A stretch of DNA of 13,166 nucleotides, from positions 1-13,166 of the forward strand of contig CANQXM010000029.1 in NCBI GenBank assembly GCA_947627835.1. The letters run 5' to 3'. Positions 1-6,700 of this stretch are shown piece after piece (within the stretch, counting starts at the first letter, position 1; every line of letters starts with the position of its first letter). The notes beneath the pieces were generated by a model. It was not told the origin of the DNA and ran no database searches. It saw only the letters and a program-made list of their open reading frames with translations. This stretch comes from an uncultured Bacilli bacterium. GTDB taxonomy: Bacteria > Bacillota_I > Bacilli_A > RF39 > UBA660. Both the position numbers and the translations under genes were made by a program.

Positions 1-2
1 TC

Positions 3-50
3 CCTATGCCAATTGATTTGAATATTGCTTATGCTGAATATCATAATTAA
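3..50 (+). CDS. possible C-terminal tail of an upstream protein (partial)
   Basis: Fifteen open codons run from the left edge and end at TAA (48-50), reading PMPIDLNIAYAEYHN. The codon choice (GCT, TAT, GAA, GAT) looks like coding sequence, but the piece is too short to assign to a family or to prove. No clear terminator follows before the lepB promoter. It could equally be chance in AT-rich DNA. Confidence 0.25.
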   Translation, partial: PMPIDLNIAYAEYHN

Positions 51-153
51 TTATCAGTCATTTTGTTTAACACAACTAATGAAAAAAGAAAAAGATATAA
101 AATAATTTGAGAAAATGATGAAAATGAATAAGCAAAAAACAAAAATCGTAAAT

Positions 154-181
154 TTGCAAATAATTCAAAATAAGATATAAT
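154..181 (+). promoter_or_regulatory. sigma-A-type promoter of lepB
   Basis: A -35 element TTGCAA (154-159) and a perfect -10 element TATAAT (176-181) are separated by 16 bp. Transcription would start near 188, leaving a leader of about 15 nt that carries the lepB ribosome binding site AAGAGG (191-196). Seen directly; promoter activity is inferred. Confidence 0.7.
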
Positions 182-202
182 GGTCTAGAAAAGAGGATGA
201 TT

Positions 203-682
203 ATGGAATTCCTAAAGAAATATTTACCCTACATCTTAATTGTAATAGGGGTAATTTTGCTTCGAACCTACATCGTAACACCCATTAAAGTAAACGGTTC
301 GAGTATGTATAATACACTAAATGGAAATGAAATTATGCTATTATGGAAAATTGGAGAAATTAAACGATTTGACATTGTTGTTACAAAAACCGAAGAAGAA
401 ACTTTAATTAAACGAGTTTATGCGCTTCCAGGAGAAACCATCGAATGCAGAGATGGAGATATTTGGATTAATGATGAAAAGATCGATGATCAATATGCTT
501 TTGGAGAAACTGCCGATTTTTCAAAAGTAACCCTAAAAGAAGACGAATACTTTATCATGGGAGATAATCGATTAGTATCTCTAGATAGTCGAAAAATTGG
601 CCCCGTTCATCGCAAGCAAATTAAAGGCACCACAAATTTTATAATTTTTCCATTTAATAAAATTGGAACTGTAGATAAATAA
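203..682 (+). CDS. lepB: signal peptidase I
   Basis: Type I signal peptidase: a membrane-bound Ser/Lys protease that removes signal peptides from secreted proteins on the outer face of the cytoplasmic membrane. Numbering from the ATG at 203, residues 8-20 or so form one N-terminal membrane anchor. NGSSM holds the nucleophile Ser34, IKRVYALPGE holds the general base Lys70, and GDNR starts at residue 120 within the box E pattern GDNRxxSxDSRxxG. At 159 residues it is a compact single-anchor enzyme of the Gram-positive type. An ATG at 197 in the same frame abuts the AGAGG ribosome binding site, whereas the ATG at 203 sits 6 nt from it, so 203 is preferred. In many Bacilli lepB lies directly before rbgA; here about 2.4 kb of other genes separate them. 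Confidence 0.95.
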   Translation: MEFLKKYLPYILIVIGVILLRTYIVTPIKVNGSSMYNTLNGNEIMLLWKIGEIKRFDIVVTKTEEETLIKRVYALPGETIECRDGDIWINDEKIDDQYAFGETADFSKVTLKEDEYFIMGDNRLVSLDSRKIGPVHRKQIKGTTNFIIFPFNKIGTVDK

Positions 683-721
683 TTATGTTGAAACTATAAT
701 AAATTTTCAAAATAAGTGATA

Positions 722-736
722 AAAATACTTTAAAAT
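722..736 (+). repeat. left arm of a 15-bp inverted repeat flanking the kinase/S51 pair
   Basis: The sequence AAAATACTTTAAAAT is the exact reverse complement of 1767-1781. It lies about 20 bp before the kinase start codon, inside the leader. The element is low-complexity AT sequence, so chance is possible, but both copies sit just outside the two-gene cassette. Confidence 0.5.
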
Positions 737-756
737 TAACAAGTAGAGGTAAAAAT

Positions 757-1212
757 ATGTCAAACGCAGAAGAACTAAGTGAAATATTTAAAAAAAATAT
801 AGACAAAAGAATATGTGTTTTAGGAACTACATGTACTGGAAAAACGACTTTAATGAAAGAAATAAATATGGGGTTAGATATGGATGAAGAAATATTTCCT
901 TTGTTAACTCACGAGGAAATGAAATATGTATGTAGAACACCATGGACTGAAGAAATAGGAAATAAAATGAATAACCTCGTAAGAACAAAATTGAGCATTC
1001 AGCCAGGTATACCCATGTTTGGAACTGTATTATTAGATTGCGATTTAATCATATATTTACATATTAATGATGAATTATTACTTAAAAGAACAAAGTTAAG
1101 AAAAACGAGTTTTATTAATGCTAAGAACATGCAACAAAAAATTGAAGAAGAAATCAAAAAATCAGATATACCAACAATATTGATTGAAATACACAATAAA
1201 AAAGGAGACTAA
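757..1212 (+). CDS. P-loop NTP-binding protein, nucleoside/adenylate kinase-like
   Basis: This small (151 aa) soluble P-loop protein has a Walker A motif GTTCTGKT at residues 23-30, right after the first beta strand (RICVLG). A second hydrophobic strand, LLDCDLIIYLHI (about 93-104), is followed by a basic helix ELLLKRTKLRK, which resembles the second NTP-binding strand and the LID arginines of nucleotide and shikimate-type kinases. The substrate cannot be read from sequence. The start is an ATG 6 nt after AGAGGT (745-750). The stop lies 3 nt before the S51 gene, and the ribosome binding site of that gene is inside this gene's last codons, so the two are almost certainly co-translated. Compared with topA and rbgA it uses many ATA and AGA codons, consistent with a recent arrival. 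Not a known core gene at this locus. Confidence 0.75.
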   Translation: MSNAEELSEIFKKNIDKRICVLGTTCTGKTTLMKEINMGLDMDEEIFPLLTHEEMKYVCRTPWTEEIGNKMNNLVRTKLSIQPGIPMFGTVLLDCDLIIYLHINDELLLKRTKLRKTSFINAKNMQQKIEEEIKKSDIPTILIEIHNKKGD

Positions 1213-1215
1213 AAA

Positions 1216-1764
1216 GTGAAAAAAATTATTTTAACAAGTACAGGGTTTGACAACGAAAATATAAAAAATAAATTTATAAGTTTATTGGATAAAAATATAA
1301 ATGATGTAAGAATACTTTTTGTAATCACAGCTGCTAATAATCCTGATGCTATTAGGATACTATCCAATTGCCTTGATGATTTAACGAATTGTGGCATTCC
1401 TGATGAAAACATTACAGTTTATGACATGCATAAATTAATATCTCAAAATAAAATTAACGATTACGATGCTATATATGTTTGTGGAGGGAGCACAAAATAT
1501 TTAACTGAAAGAATTAAAGAATTAAATATAAAACCAGTGATAGATAAATTTATAGAAAAAGGAGGCATATATATAGGAGTTAGCGCCGGAAGTATTTGTG
1601 CTAGTGGCAGTTATAAAAATGGCCTTAATTTTATAAAAAATAAATTAGATGTTCACTGCACCAAAGGATCACAAAATGGTTTGGTAAAAACTAATGAAAA
1701 TATATATTTAACAGATAATCAAGCACTATATATCAGTGATAATGATTTAATTATATTTGAATAA
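1216..1764 (+). CDS. peptidase S51 family protein (dipeptidase E / cyanophycinase-like)
   Basis: The family comprises class I glutamine-amidotransferase-like serine hydrolases, including aspartyl dipeptidase PepE and cyanophycinase. The nucleophile-elbow motif GVSAGSI is visible with Ser123 as the likely nucleophile, preceded by the family signature CGGSTKYLTERI (near 92-103), which corresponds to the GGGNT strand-turn of PepE. A His in the segment DVHCTKGSQNG is a candidate for the catalytic histidine. At 182 aa it is shorter than PepE (about 230 aa), so a trimmed C-terminus is possible. The start is a GTG at 1216, 7 nt after AAAGGAGA (1201-1208), which overlaps the end of the kinase gene. 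No signal peptide is present, so it is cytoplasmic. The substrate is unknown. The linkage to a small kinase suggests a joint metabolic or repair step, but that is inference only. Confidence 0.85.
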   Translation: MKKIILTSTGFDNENIKNKFISLLDKNINDVRILFVITAANNPDAIRILSNCLDDLTNCGIPDENITVYDMHKLISQNKINDYDAIYVCGGSTKYLTERIKELNIKPVIDKFIEKGGIYIGVSAGSICASGSYKNGLNFIKNKLDVHCTKGSQNGLVKTNENIYLTDNQALYISDNDLIIFE

Positions 1765-1766
1765 TG

Positions 1767-1781
1767 ATTTTAAAGTATTTT
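1767..1781 (+). repeat. right arm of the 15-bp inverted repeat flanking the kinase/S51 pair
   Basis: The sequence ATTTTAAAGTATTTT starts 3 nt after the S51 stop codon and is the exact reverse complement of 722-736. It has no T-run or GC stem, so it is not a terminator. Confidence 0.5.
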
Positions 1782-1783
1782 AA

Positions 1784-1933
1784 CAAACTTGTATAGAGAA
1801 AAAACAGTATATTCTATTTTGGAACATACTGCTGAAGAGTGTATATTTAGAAATTGCAGGAAAAAATTACTTCATTTTTGAGAAAATTATGGATTGAAGA
1901 TGAGATAATGAAAAACTTGAAGAAGTTAAATAA
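1784..1933 (+). pseudogene. possible degraded coding remnant
   Basis: An open stretch (1784-1897) ends in protein-like sequence such as VYLEIAGKNYFIFEKIMD, then meets TGA and a second TGA two codons later. After a frame change the reading continues as DNEKLEEVK and stops at TAA (1931-1933). No start codon or ribosome binding site is visible and I do not recognise a family. It could be the tail of a gene that once preceded rbgA, or chance. Together with the dead rbgA stub and the rhuM leader this makes up the 315-nt gap between the S51 gene and rhuM. Confidence 0.25.
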
Positions 1934-1937
1934 TTTA

Positions 1938-1980
1938 TGGAAGTGATAAAAATGAATGAAAACAAAACAAATATCAACTG
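1938..1980 (+). repeat. left copy of the rbgA 5'-end direct repeat
   Basis: These 43 bp match 3087-3129 at 41 of 43 positions. The copy contains the ribosome binding site GGAAGTGA, the ATG (1952) and the first nine codons of rbgA (MNENKTNIN). The two differences are A/G at 1950 versus 3099 (before the ATG) and C/T at 1963 versus 3112 (synonymous in an Asn codon). Identity stops abruptly after AACTG on the right side. Confidence 0.95.
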
Positions 1981-2023
1981 TGCGATACGGATTTATGGAA
2001 ACACCTTAACAACCCCCTTATAA
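1952..2023 (+). pseudogene. rbgA: orphan 5' stub of rbgA
   Basis: The reading frame opens as in rbgA (MNENKTNIN), then diverges to CAIRIYGNTLTTPL and stops at TAA after 23 codons. The WYPGHMAK motif that follows in every working RbgA is absent, so this piece cannot be functional. It keeps a usable ribosome binding site, so a 23-residue peptide could be made, but I see no reason to think it matters. It is best read as the leftover of the original rbgA start after the rhuM unit arrived, or as one end of that unit. Confidence 0.8.
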
Positions 2024-2079
2024 ATAAAGAAAGTCGACAAAAAAAGTTTTTACATTTTGAGAAAAAAAGAGGTGAATAT

Positions 2080-3108
2080 ATGAAAAGTGAATTACAAATT
2101 ACAAATCATGATTTTTTAATATATAAAGATGATAATAATGATGTTAGGGTAAGTGTACTTCTAATTAATAATGATATTTGGTTAACGCAAAATTTGATAG
2201 CTGAATTATTTGGAGTTTCTAGAAGTACTATAACAGAACATATTAATAATATTTTAAATAGTGGTGAACTTGCTCCAAGTAACACCGTCGGAAAAACCGA
2301 CGTTGATAATTCTAAGAAACCTGTAAAGATTTATAATTTAGATATGATTATTGCCGTCGGCTATCGAGTAAATTCTAAAAAAGCAACACATTTTAGAATA
2401 TGGGCAACTAAAGTATTAAGAGAATATTTAATTACTGGATTTGTAATGGATGATGAAAGACTAAAAAATCCAAATTATATTTTTGGTGAAGATTATTTTG
2501 AAAGACTTTTAGAAAGAATTAGGAATATACGCTCTAGTGAAAGAAGATTTTATCAAAAAATAACTGATATTTATTCATCTTGTAGTATTGATTATGATAA
2601 GGATTCGGAAATTACAAAAAATTTTTTTAAGACAGTTCAAAATAAATTGCACTATGCGGTAACAGGCAATACAGCTGCTGAAATCATATATAATCGGGTA
2701 GATTCTGATAAAGAAAATATGGGACTTACTAATTGGACTGAATCACCAAATGGACCAATTTATAGATATGATGTAGATATTGCTAAAAATTATTTAACTG
2801 AGAAAGAATTAAAAGATTTAAATAGAATTGTTACAATGTATTTAGATTATGCTGAGTTACAAGCAGAAAATCATAATGCAATGACAATGAATGATTGGAT
2901 AGAAAAGCTTAATGCCTTCTTACAATTTAATGGAAGGGAAATATTACATAAATCTGGAAAAATTCCTCATAAGGTGGCGCAAGAACTTGCATATAAGGAA
3001 TATGATAAATTTAGGAAAAAACAAGACGTATTATTAATTTCAGATTTTGATAAATTTCTTGAAAATGATAAAATATTAAAAGAAATTGGAAGTGATAAGA
3101 ATGAATGA
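2080..3108 (+). CDS. RhuM-family protein
   Basis: A full-length (342 aa) member of the RhuM family, named after a gene of Salmonella pathogenicity island 3 and scattered in mobile and defence-rich regions; its biochemical role is not established. The N-terminal part holds a predicted DNA-binding helix-turn-helix, WLTQNLIAELFGVSRSTITEHI at about 36-57. The family hallmark segments HFRIWATKVLREYLITGF (about 107-124) and AVTGNTAAEIIYNRVDSDKENMGLTNW (near 195-221) follow. The tail AYKEYDKFRKKQDVLLISDFDKFLE is typical of the family. The start is an ATG after AGAGGTG with good spacing. The last codons and the TGA stop lie inside the direct repeat at 3087-3129, so the gene ends within the rebuilt start of rbgA and overlaps it by 8 nt. 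It is rich in ATA and AGA codons. No convincing promoter was found in its leader. Horizontally acquired. Confidence 0.9.
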   Translation: MKSELQITNHDFLIYKDDNNDVRVSVLLINNDIWLTQNLIAELFGVSRSTITEHINNILNSGELAPSNTVGKTDVDNSKKPVKIYNLDMIIAVGYRVNSKKATHFRIWATKVLREYLITGFVMDDERLKNPNYIFGEDYFERLLERIRNIRSSERRFYQKITDIYSSCSIDYDKDSEITKNFFKTVQNKLHYAVTGNTAAEIIYNRVDSDKENMGLTNWTESPNGPIYRYDVDIAKNYLTEKELKDLNRIVTMYLDYAELQAENHNAMTMNDWIEKLNAFLQFNGREILHKSGKIPHKVAQELAYKEYDKFRKKQDVLLISDFDKFLENDKILKEIGSDKNE

Positions 3109-3129
3109 AAATAAAACAAATATCAACTG
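3087..3129 (+). repeat. right copy of the rbgA 5'-end direct repeat
   Basis: This copy matches 1938-1980 at 41 of 43 bp and contains the working ribosome binding site GGAAGTGA (3088-3095) and start of rbgA. It also supplies the last codons and stop of rhuM. The two copies are 1149 bp apart start to start, so the repeated unit is one repeat plus the rhuM gene. Confidence 0.95.
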
Positions 3130-3949
3130 GTATCCTGGCCATATGGCAAAAACAAGAAGATTAATTCAAGAAAAATATGAATTAATTGATATAGTATTTG
3201 AAGTGATAGATGCAAGAATTCCCTTTTCATCAAAAATAAAAGATATCTACAATGTTATTGGAAATAAGCCCAAAATACTGATTATGACAAAAAAAGATTT
3301 ATGTGATGAAATGGCAACAAAATCATGGGTAAAATATTACGAGAATTTAGGAAATCATGTCATATTATTAGACTTAAATAATACAAATGACTATAAAAAA
3401 ATTATTGATATGACGCATGAAATTATGAAAGAAAAACAAGAAGAAAGAATGAAAAAAGGATTAAAAGAAAAAGAAATTCATGCGCTTGTAATAGGAATTC
3501 CAAATGTGGGAAAGAGTACGTTAATAAATAGATTATGTGGTAAAAAAGTAGCAAATGTTGGAAATAATCCAGGGGTGACCCAAAATCTAACTTGGCTAAA
3601 AGCAGGTAGCGATATCTTGCTATTGGATAGTCCAGGAATACTATGGCCAAAATTAGATCGTGGCGATGTTGCATTAAATTTAGCTGCCTTTGGAGCCATC
3701 AAGCAAGAAATTTTACCAACAGATGATGTGGCAGTACATATCATAAAAAAATTATATGACTTGTATCCAAAAATTTTACAAAATCGCTATGGAGTAACCA
3801 ACATTGATGATTTTGAAGAAGTATATTTTACAATAGGGACCAAAATTGGTGCAATGAAAAACAATGAGCCAGATTATGAAAAAATTAATAATCGAATTTT
3901 AAATGATATCAAACAAGAAAACATAAAAGGAGTTACATTCGATCGGTGA
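3101..3949 (+). CDS. rbgA: ribosome biogenesis GTPase YlqF/RbgA
   Basis: Circularly permuted GTPase needed for late assembly of the 50S ribosomal subunit in Bacillus subtilis, where it is essential. Counting from the ATG at 3101, the order of motifs is the permuted one: WYPGHMAKT at 10-18, G4 TKKD at 63-66, G1 GIPNVGKST at 132-140, and G3 DSPG at 176-179, followed by a C-terminal RNA-binding-type helical domain. The 282-residue length equals that of the B. subtilis protein. A TTG at 3086 would add five residues, but the GGAAGTGA ribosome binding site at 3088-3095 points to the ATG at 3101. The start overlaps the rhuM stop (ATGAATGA), and the gene's last codons overlap the rnhB start. Its native 5' end has been duplicated by the rhuM unit. 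Confidence 0.96.
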   Translation: MNENKTNINWYPGHMAKTRRLIQEKYELIDIVFEVIDARIPFSSKIKDIYNVIGNKPKILIMTKKDLCDEMATKSWVKYYENLGNHVILLDLNNTNDYKKIIDMTHEIMKEKQEERMKKGLKEKEIHALVIGIPNVGKSTLINRLCGKKVANVGNNPGVTQNLTWLKAGSDILLLDSPGILWPKLDRGDVALNLAAFGAIKQEILPTDDVAVHIIKKLYDLYPKILQNRYGVTNIDDFEEVYFTIGTKIGAMKNNEPDYEKINNRILNDIKQENIKGVTFDR

Positions 3950-4596
3950 AAACAAAAGAAGAAGTAGATTTAAGAAAAATTGAAAAAAGATTATGGAGCG
4001 AAGGATATCATCTAATTGCTGGGGTAGATGAAGCTGGAAGAGGACCTTTGGTAGGACCAGTAGTAGCAGGAGCTGTAATATTTCCAAAAGACTATCAACT
4101 AGAAGGGCTTACAGATTCAAAAAAATTAAGTGAGAAAAAAAGAGAATATTATTATCAAAAAATTCAAGAAGATGCGATTGCCATTGGCGTAGGAATCGTC
4201 GATGCTAAAATCATTGATGAAATAAATATCTATGAAGCAAGCAGATTAGCAATGATGAGAGCATTAGAAAATTTAAAAGTTTCTCCAGATTATATTTTAA
4301 CCGATGCAATGCCATTAAATACACCCATTCCGATGGAACATATTATTCACGGAGATGCATTATCCATAAGCATTGCAGCAGGAAGTGTAATTGCGAAAGT
4401 GACGAGGGATCATTTATTGATAGAATTAGATAAAATTCATCCGGAATACGAATTTAAAAAGCATAAGGGATATTCAACAAAACGACATATGGAATTATTA
4501 AAAAAATATGGACCATTAGAAAATTATAGATTTACATATAAGCCAGTTCGTGATTTAATGGAACAAAAGGCCAATGAAAATACAGAAAGGAAATAG
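3946..4596 (+). CDS. rnhB: ribonuclease HII
   Basis: RNase HII cleaves RNA in RNA-DNA hybrids and removes misincorporated ribonucleotides. The four acidic residues are visible: Asp28 and Glu29 in GVDEAGRGPLVGP, Asp120 in LTDAMPL and Asp155 in AKVTRDHL. Other family blocks are LTDSKKLSEKKRE and HKGYSTKRHMELLKKYGP. The 216-residue length is normal for the short bacterial form. The GTG start overlaps the rbgA stop (GTGA). A ribosome binding site AAAAGGAG lies 13 nt upstream, rather far, so translational coupling to rbgA probably helps. The rbgA-rnhB pair is a standard Bacilli arrangement. Confidence 0.95.
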   Translation: MKTKEEVDLRKIEKRLWSEGYHLIAGVDEAGRGPLVGPVVAGAVIFPKDYQLEGLTDSKKLSEKKREYYYQKIQEDAIAIGVGIVDAKIIDEINIYEASRLAMMRALENLKVSPDYILTDAMPLNTPIPMEHIIHGDALSISIAAGSVIAKVTRDHLLIELDKIHPEYEFKKHKGYSTKRHMELLKKYGPLENYRFTYKPVRDLMEQKANENTERK

Positions 4597-4602
4597 ATTA
4601 AT

Positions 4603-6648
4603 TTGAAAAAATTAGTAATTGTAGAATCACCACATAAATGTAAACCAATTGGTGCATACTTAGGAAATGATTATAAAGTTGTATCCTCAAAAGGACATAT
4701 TAGAGATTTAGCAACTTCTGGAAAATTCGGCTTAGGAGTTGATGTTGAAAACAATTTTGAGCCAAACTACATTCCAATTAAAGGAAAGAAAAAAATAATT
4801 AACGAATTAAAAAAGGAAGCCCAAAATTCTAAATTTGTATATTTAGCAACTGACCCAGACCGAGAGGGAGAAGCCATTAGTTGGCACTTAAAAGAAGCGT
4901 TGGAAATTCCAGAAGATCATTATGAAAGAGTTACATTTAATGAGATTACAAAAGATGTTGTTACATCTGCCTTTAATATGCCAAGAAAAATTGATGAAAA
5001 TTTAGTAAAAAGTCAAGAAACTCGTCGAATACTAGATCGGATTATTGGCTTTCGCTTAAGTAAATTAATGCAAGCCAAAACAGGTGGAAAAAGCGCCGGA
5101 CGCGTACAAAGTGTTGCCTTAAAATTAATTGTTGATCGTGAACGAGAAATCAATGCGTTTATTCCTGAAGAATATTGGAGTATAGAAGCAGATTTTACGG
5201 ATTTTACCGCATCATTAGAAAAATACCATGGAAAAAAAATAGAAATTCACAGCGAAGTAGAAGCAAATGAAATATTAGAAAAATTATCCAAATCCTTTAA
5301 ACTAGAAAGTGTTGATTCCAAAGACACGAAAAAAGCAAGTCGTCCAGCATTTATTACATCAACAATGCAACGAAGTGCTGCCACGAATTTAAATTATGCT
5401 CCATCGAAAACTATGAGAATCGCTCAAAAATTATATGAAGGAGTAGAATTAGAAAACGAAACTGTCGGTTTAATTACTTACATGAGAACCGATTCAGAAA
5501 GATTATCACCGGTTTTTATTAATCAAACGCAAACTTATATTCAAAAAAAATATGGGGCTGAATACATAGGAAGCGTAAAAGTACCCAAAGGCAAAAAAAA
5601 TATGCAAGACGCTCATGAAGCCATTCGTCCAACGGATATTACGCGTACTCCAGAATCAATTAAAGCCTATTTATCAAACGAAGAATATCGTCTTTATAAA
5701 CTAATCTACGACCGAGCACTTGCAAGTTTAATGGCCAATTCAATTTCCCTATCTACGACTGTCATTTTAGAAAATAATGGCTATACATTTAAAGCAACCG
5801 GAAACATTTTAAAATTTGATGGTTACCTAAAAATCTATGCTCCTTATGAAGAAACGAAAATTGTCATCTTACCTGATTTTAAAAACTATAAAAGCGAAGT
5901 AATAGTTGCGACGGATATTCAAAAAAATCAACACTTTACAAAACCTTTACCAAGATTTACAGAAAGTTCTCTCATCAAAGAGCTAGAAAACTTAGGAATC
6001 GGACGTCCAAGTACTTATGCAACCATTGTGGGAACAATTAAAGAACGTGGATATGTAATATTAGAAGATAAAAAGTTTGTACCAACGGATATCGGAGTAG
6101 AAACCACGGATAAACTTCAAGAATTTTTTAGTGATATTGTAAATGTAAAATATACTGCAAACATGGAATCAGAATTAGACGAAATTGCAGATGATAAATT
6201 AAATAATATAAAAGTACTAGAAGATTTTTATCAAGACTTTGAACCATTGGTGGAAAAAGCTTTTCAAGAAATGGAGAAAAAAGAAGCTGAAAAAACAGGA
6301 GAAATTTGTCCAAATTGCGGAAGTGATTTAGTCCTTCGTAAAGGAAAATATGGCGAATTTGTAGCTTGCTCCAATTACCCAACATGCAAATACATCAAAA
6401 AAGAAGAAAAGGAAATCAAAGCCATTATTAATTGCCCAAAATGTGGAAAACCCGTTGTGGAAAAACATACAAAACGAGGAAAAATATTCTATGGTTGCTC
6501 GGGATATCCAAAATGTGATTTTGCAACATGGAATCGCCCAACGAATCAAAAATGTCCAAAATGTCAAGGAATATTACTAGAAAAGAAAGATATTCTAGAA
6601 TGTATGGATTGCAAAAATCAAGTAGAAAAAACGGAACAAACAGATTGA
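4603..6648 (+). CDS. topA: DNA topoisomerase I (type IA)
   Basis: Type IA topoisomerase that relaxes negative supercoils. The N-terminal Toprim domain has Glu8 in VESP and TDPDREGE at 83-90. GRVQSVALKL follows near 167-176, and the active tyrosine is Tyr293 in LITYMRTDSERLS. Three C-terminal zinc-ribbon units follow: CPNCG...CSNYPTC, CPKCG...CSGYPKC and a shorter CPKC...CMDC. At 681 aa it is close to the B. subtilis enzyme. The start is TTG at 4603 after GAAAGGAA within the end of rnhB, a 6-nt gap, so it is the last gene of the rbgA-rnhB-topA run. Just after VESP the usual AKAKTI is HKCKPI, an uncommon variant that keeps the lysines. The TGA stop overlaps the next gene's promoter. Confidence 0.96.
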   Translation: MKKLVIVESPHKCKPIGAYLGNDYKVVSSKGHIRDLATSGKFGLGVDVENNFEPNYIPIKGKKKIINELKKEAQNSKFVYLATDPDREGEAISWHLKEALEIPEDHYERVTFNEITKDVVTSAFNMPRKIDENLVKSQETRRILDRIIGFRLSKLMQAKTGGKSAGRVQSVALKLIVDREREINAFIPEEYWSIEADFTDFTASLEKYHGKKIEIHSEVEANEILEKLSKSFKLESVDSKDTKKASRPAFITSTMQRSAATNLNYAPSKTMRIAQKLYEGVELENETVGLITYMRTDSERLSPVFINQTQTYIQKKYGAEYIGSVKVPKGKKNMQDAHEAIRPTDITRTPESIKAYLSNEEYRLYKLIYDRALASLMANSISLSTTVILENNGYTFKATGNILKFDGYLKIYAPYEETKIVILPDFKNYKSEVIVATDIQKNQHFTKPLPRFTESSLIKELENLGIGRPSTYATIVGTIKERGYVILEDKKFVPTDIGVETTDKLQEFFSDIVNVKYTANMESELDEIADDKLNNIKVLEDFYQDFEPLVEKAFQEMEKKEAEKTGEICPNCGSDLVLRKGKYGEFVACSNYPTCKYIKKEEKEIKAIINCPKCGKPVVEKHTKRGKIFYGCSGYPKCDFATWNRPTNQKCPKCQGILLEKKDILECMDCKNQVEKTEQTD

Positions 6649-6674
6649 CTTATCAAAGAAAAATATGCTATATT
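6645..6674 (+). promoter_or_regulatory. promoter with extended -10 for the hypothetical gene at 6701
   Basis: A -35 element TTGACT (6645-6650) is followed after 18 bp by TATATT (6669-6674), which has a TG one base before it (6666-6667), an extended -10. The -35 includes the topA stop codon TGA. Transcription would start near 6681. Confidence 0.7.
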
Positions 6675-6700
6675 ATATCTCCTGAAAGGATGATAAAACT

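Noticed and set aside
688..710. TTGAAA/TTTCAA dyad after lepB as a terminator
   Set aside because: Only 6 bp of AT pairs with an 11-nt loop and no T-run; not a convincing terminator.
1805..1831. CAGTAT/ATACTG dyad between the S51 gene and rhuM
   Set aside because: Only 6-bp arms around a 15-nt loop, no T-run and no gene boundary to explain it.
2019..2024. TATAAA as the -10 of a rhuM promoter
   Set aside because: No acceptable -35 hexamer upstream and no extended -10 motif; could be chance in AT-rich DNA.
3086..3100. TTG at 3086 as the rbgA start
   Set aside because: It would place the clear GGAAGTGA ribosome binding site inside the coding region; the ATG at 3101 has correct spacing and gives the family's normal N-terminus.
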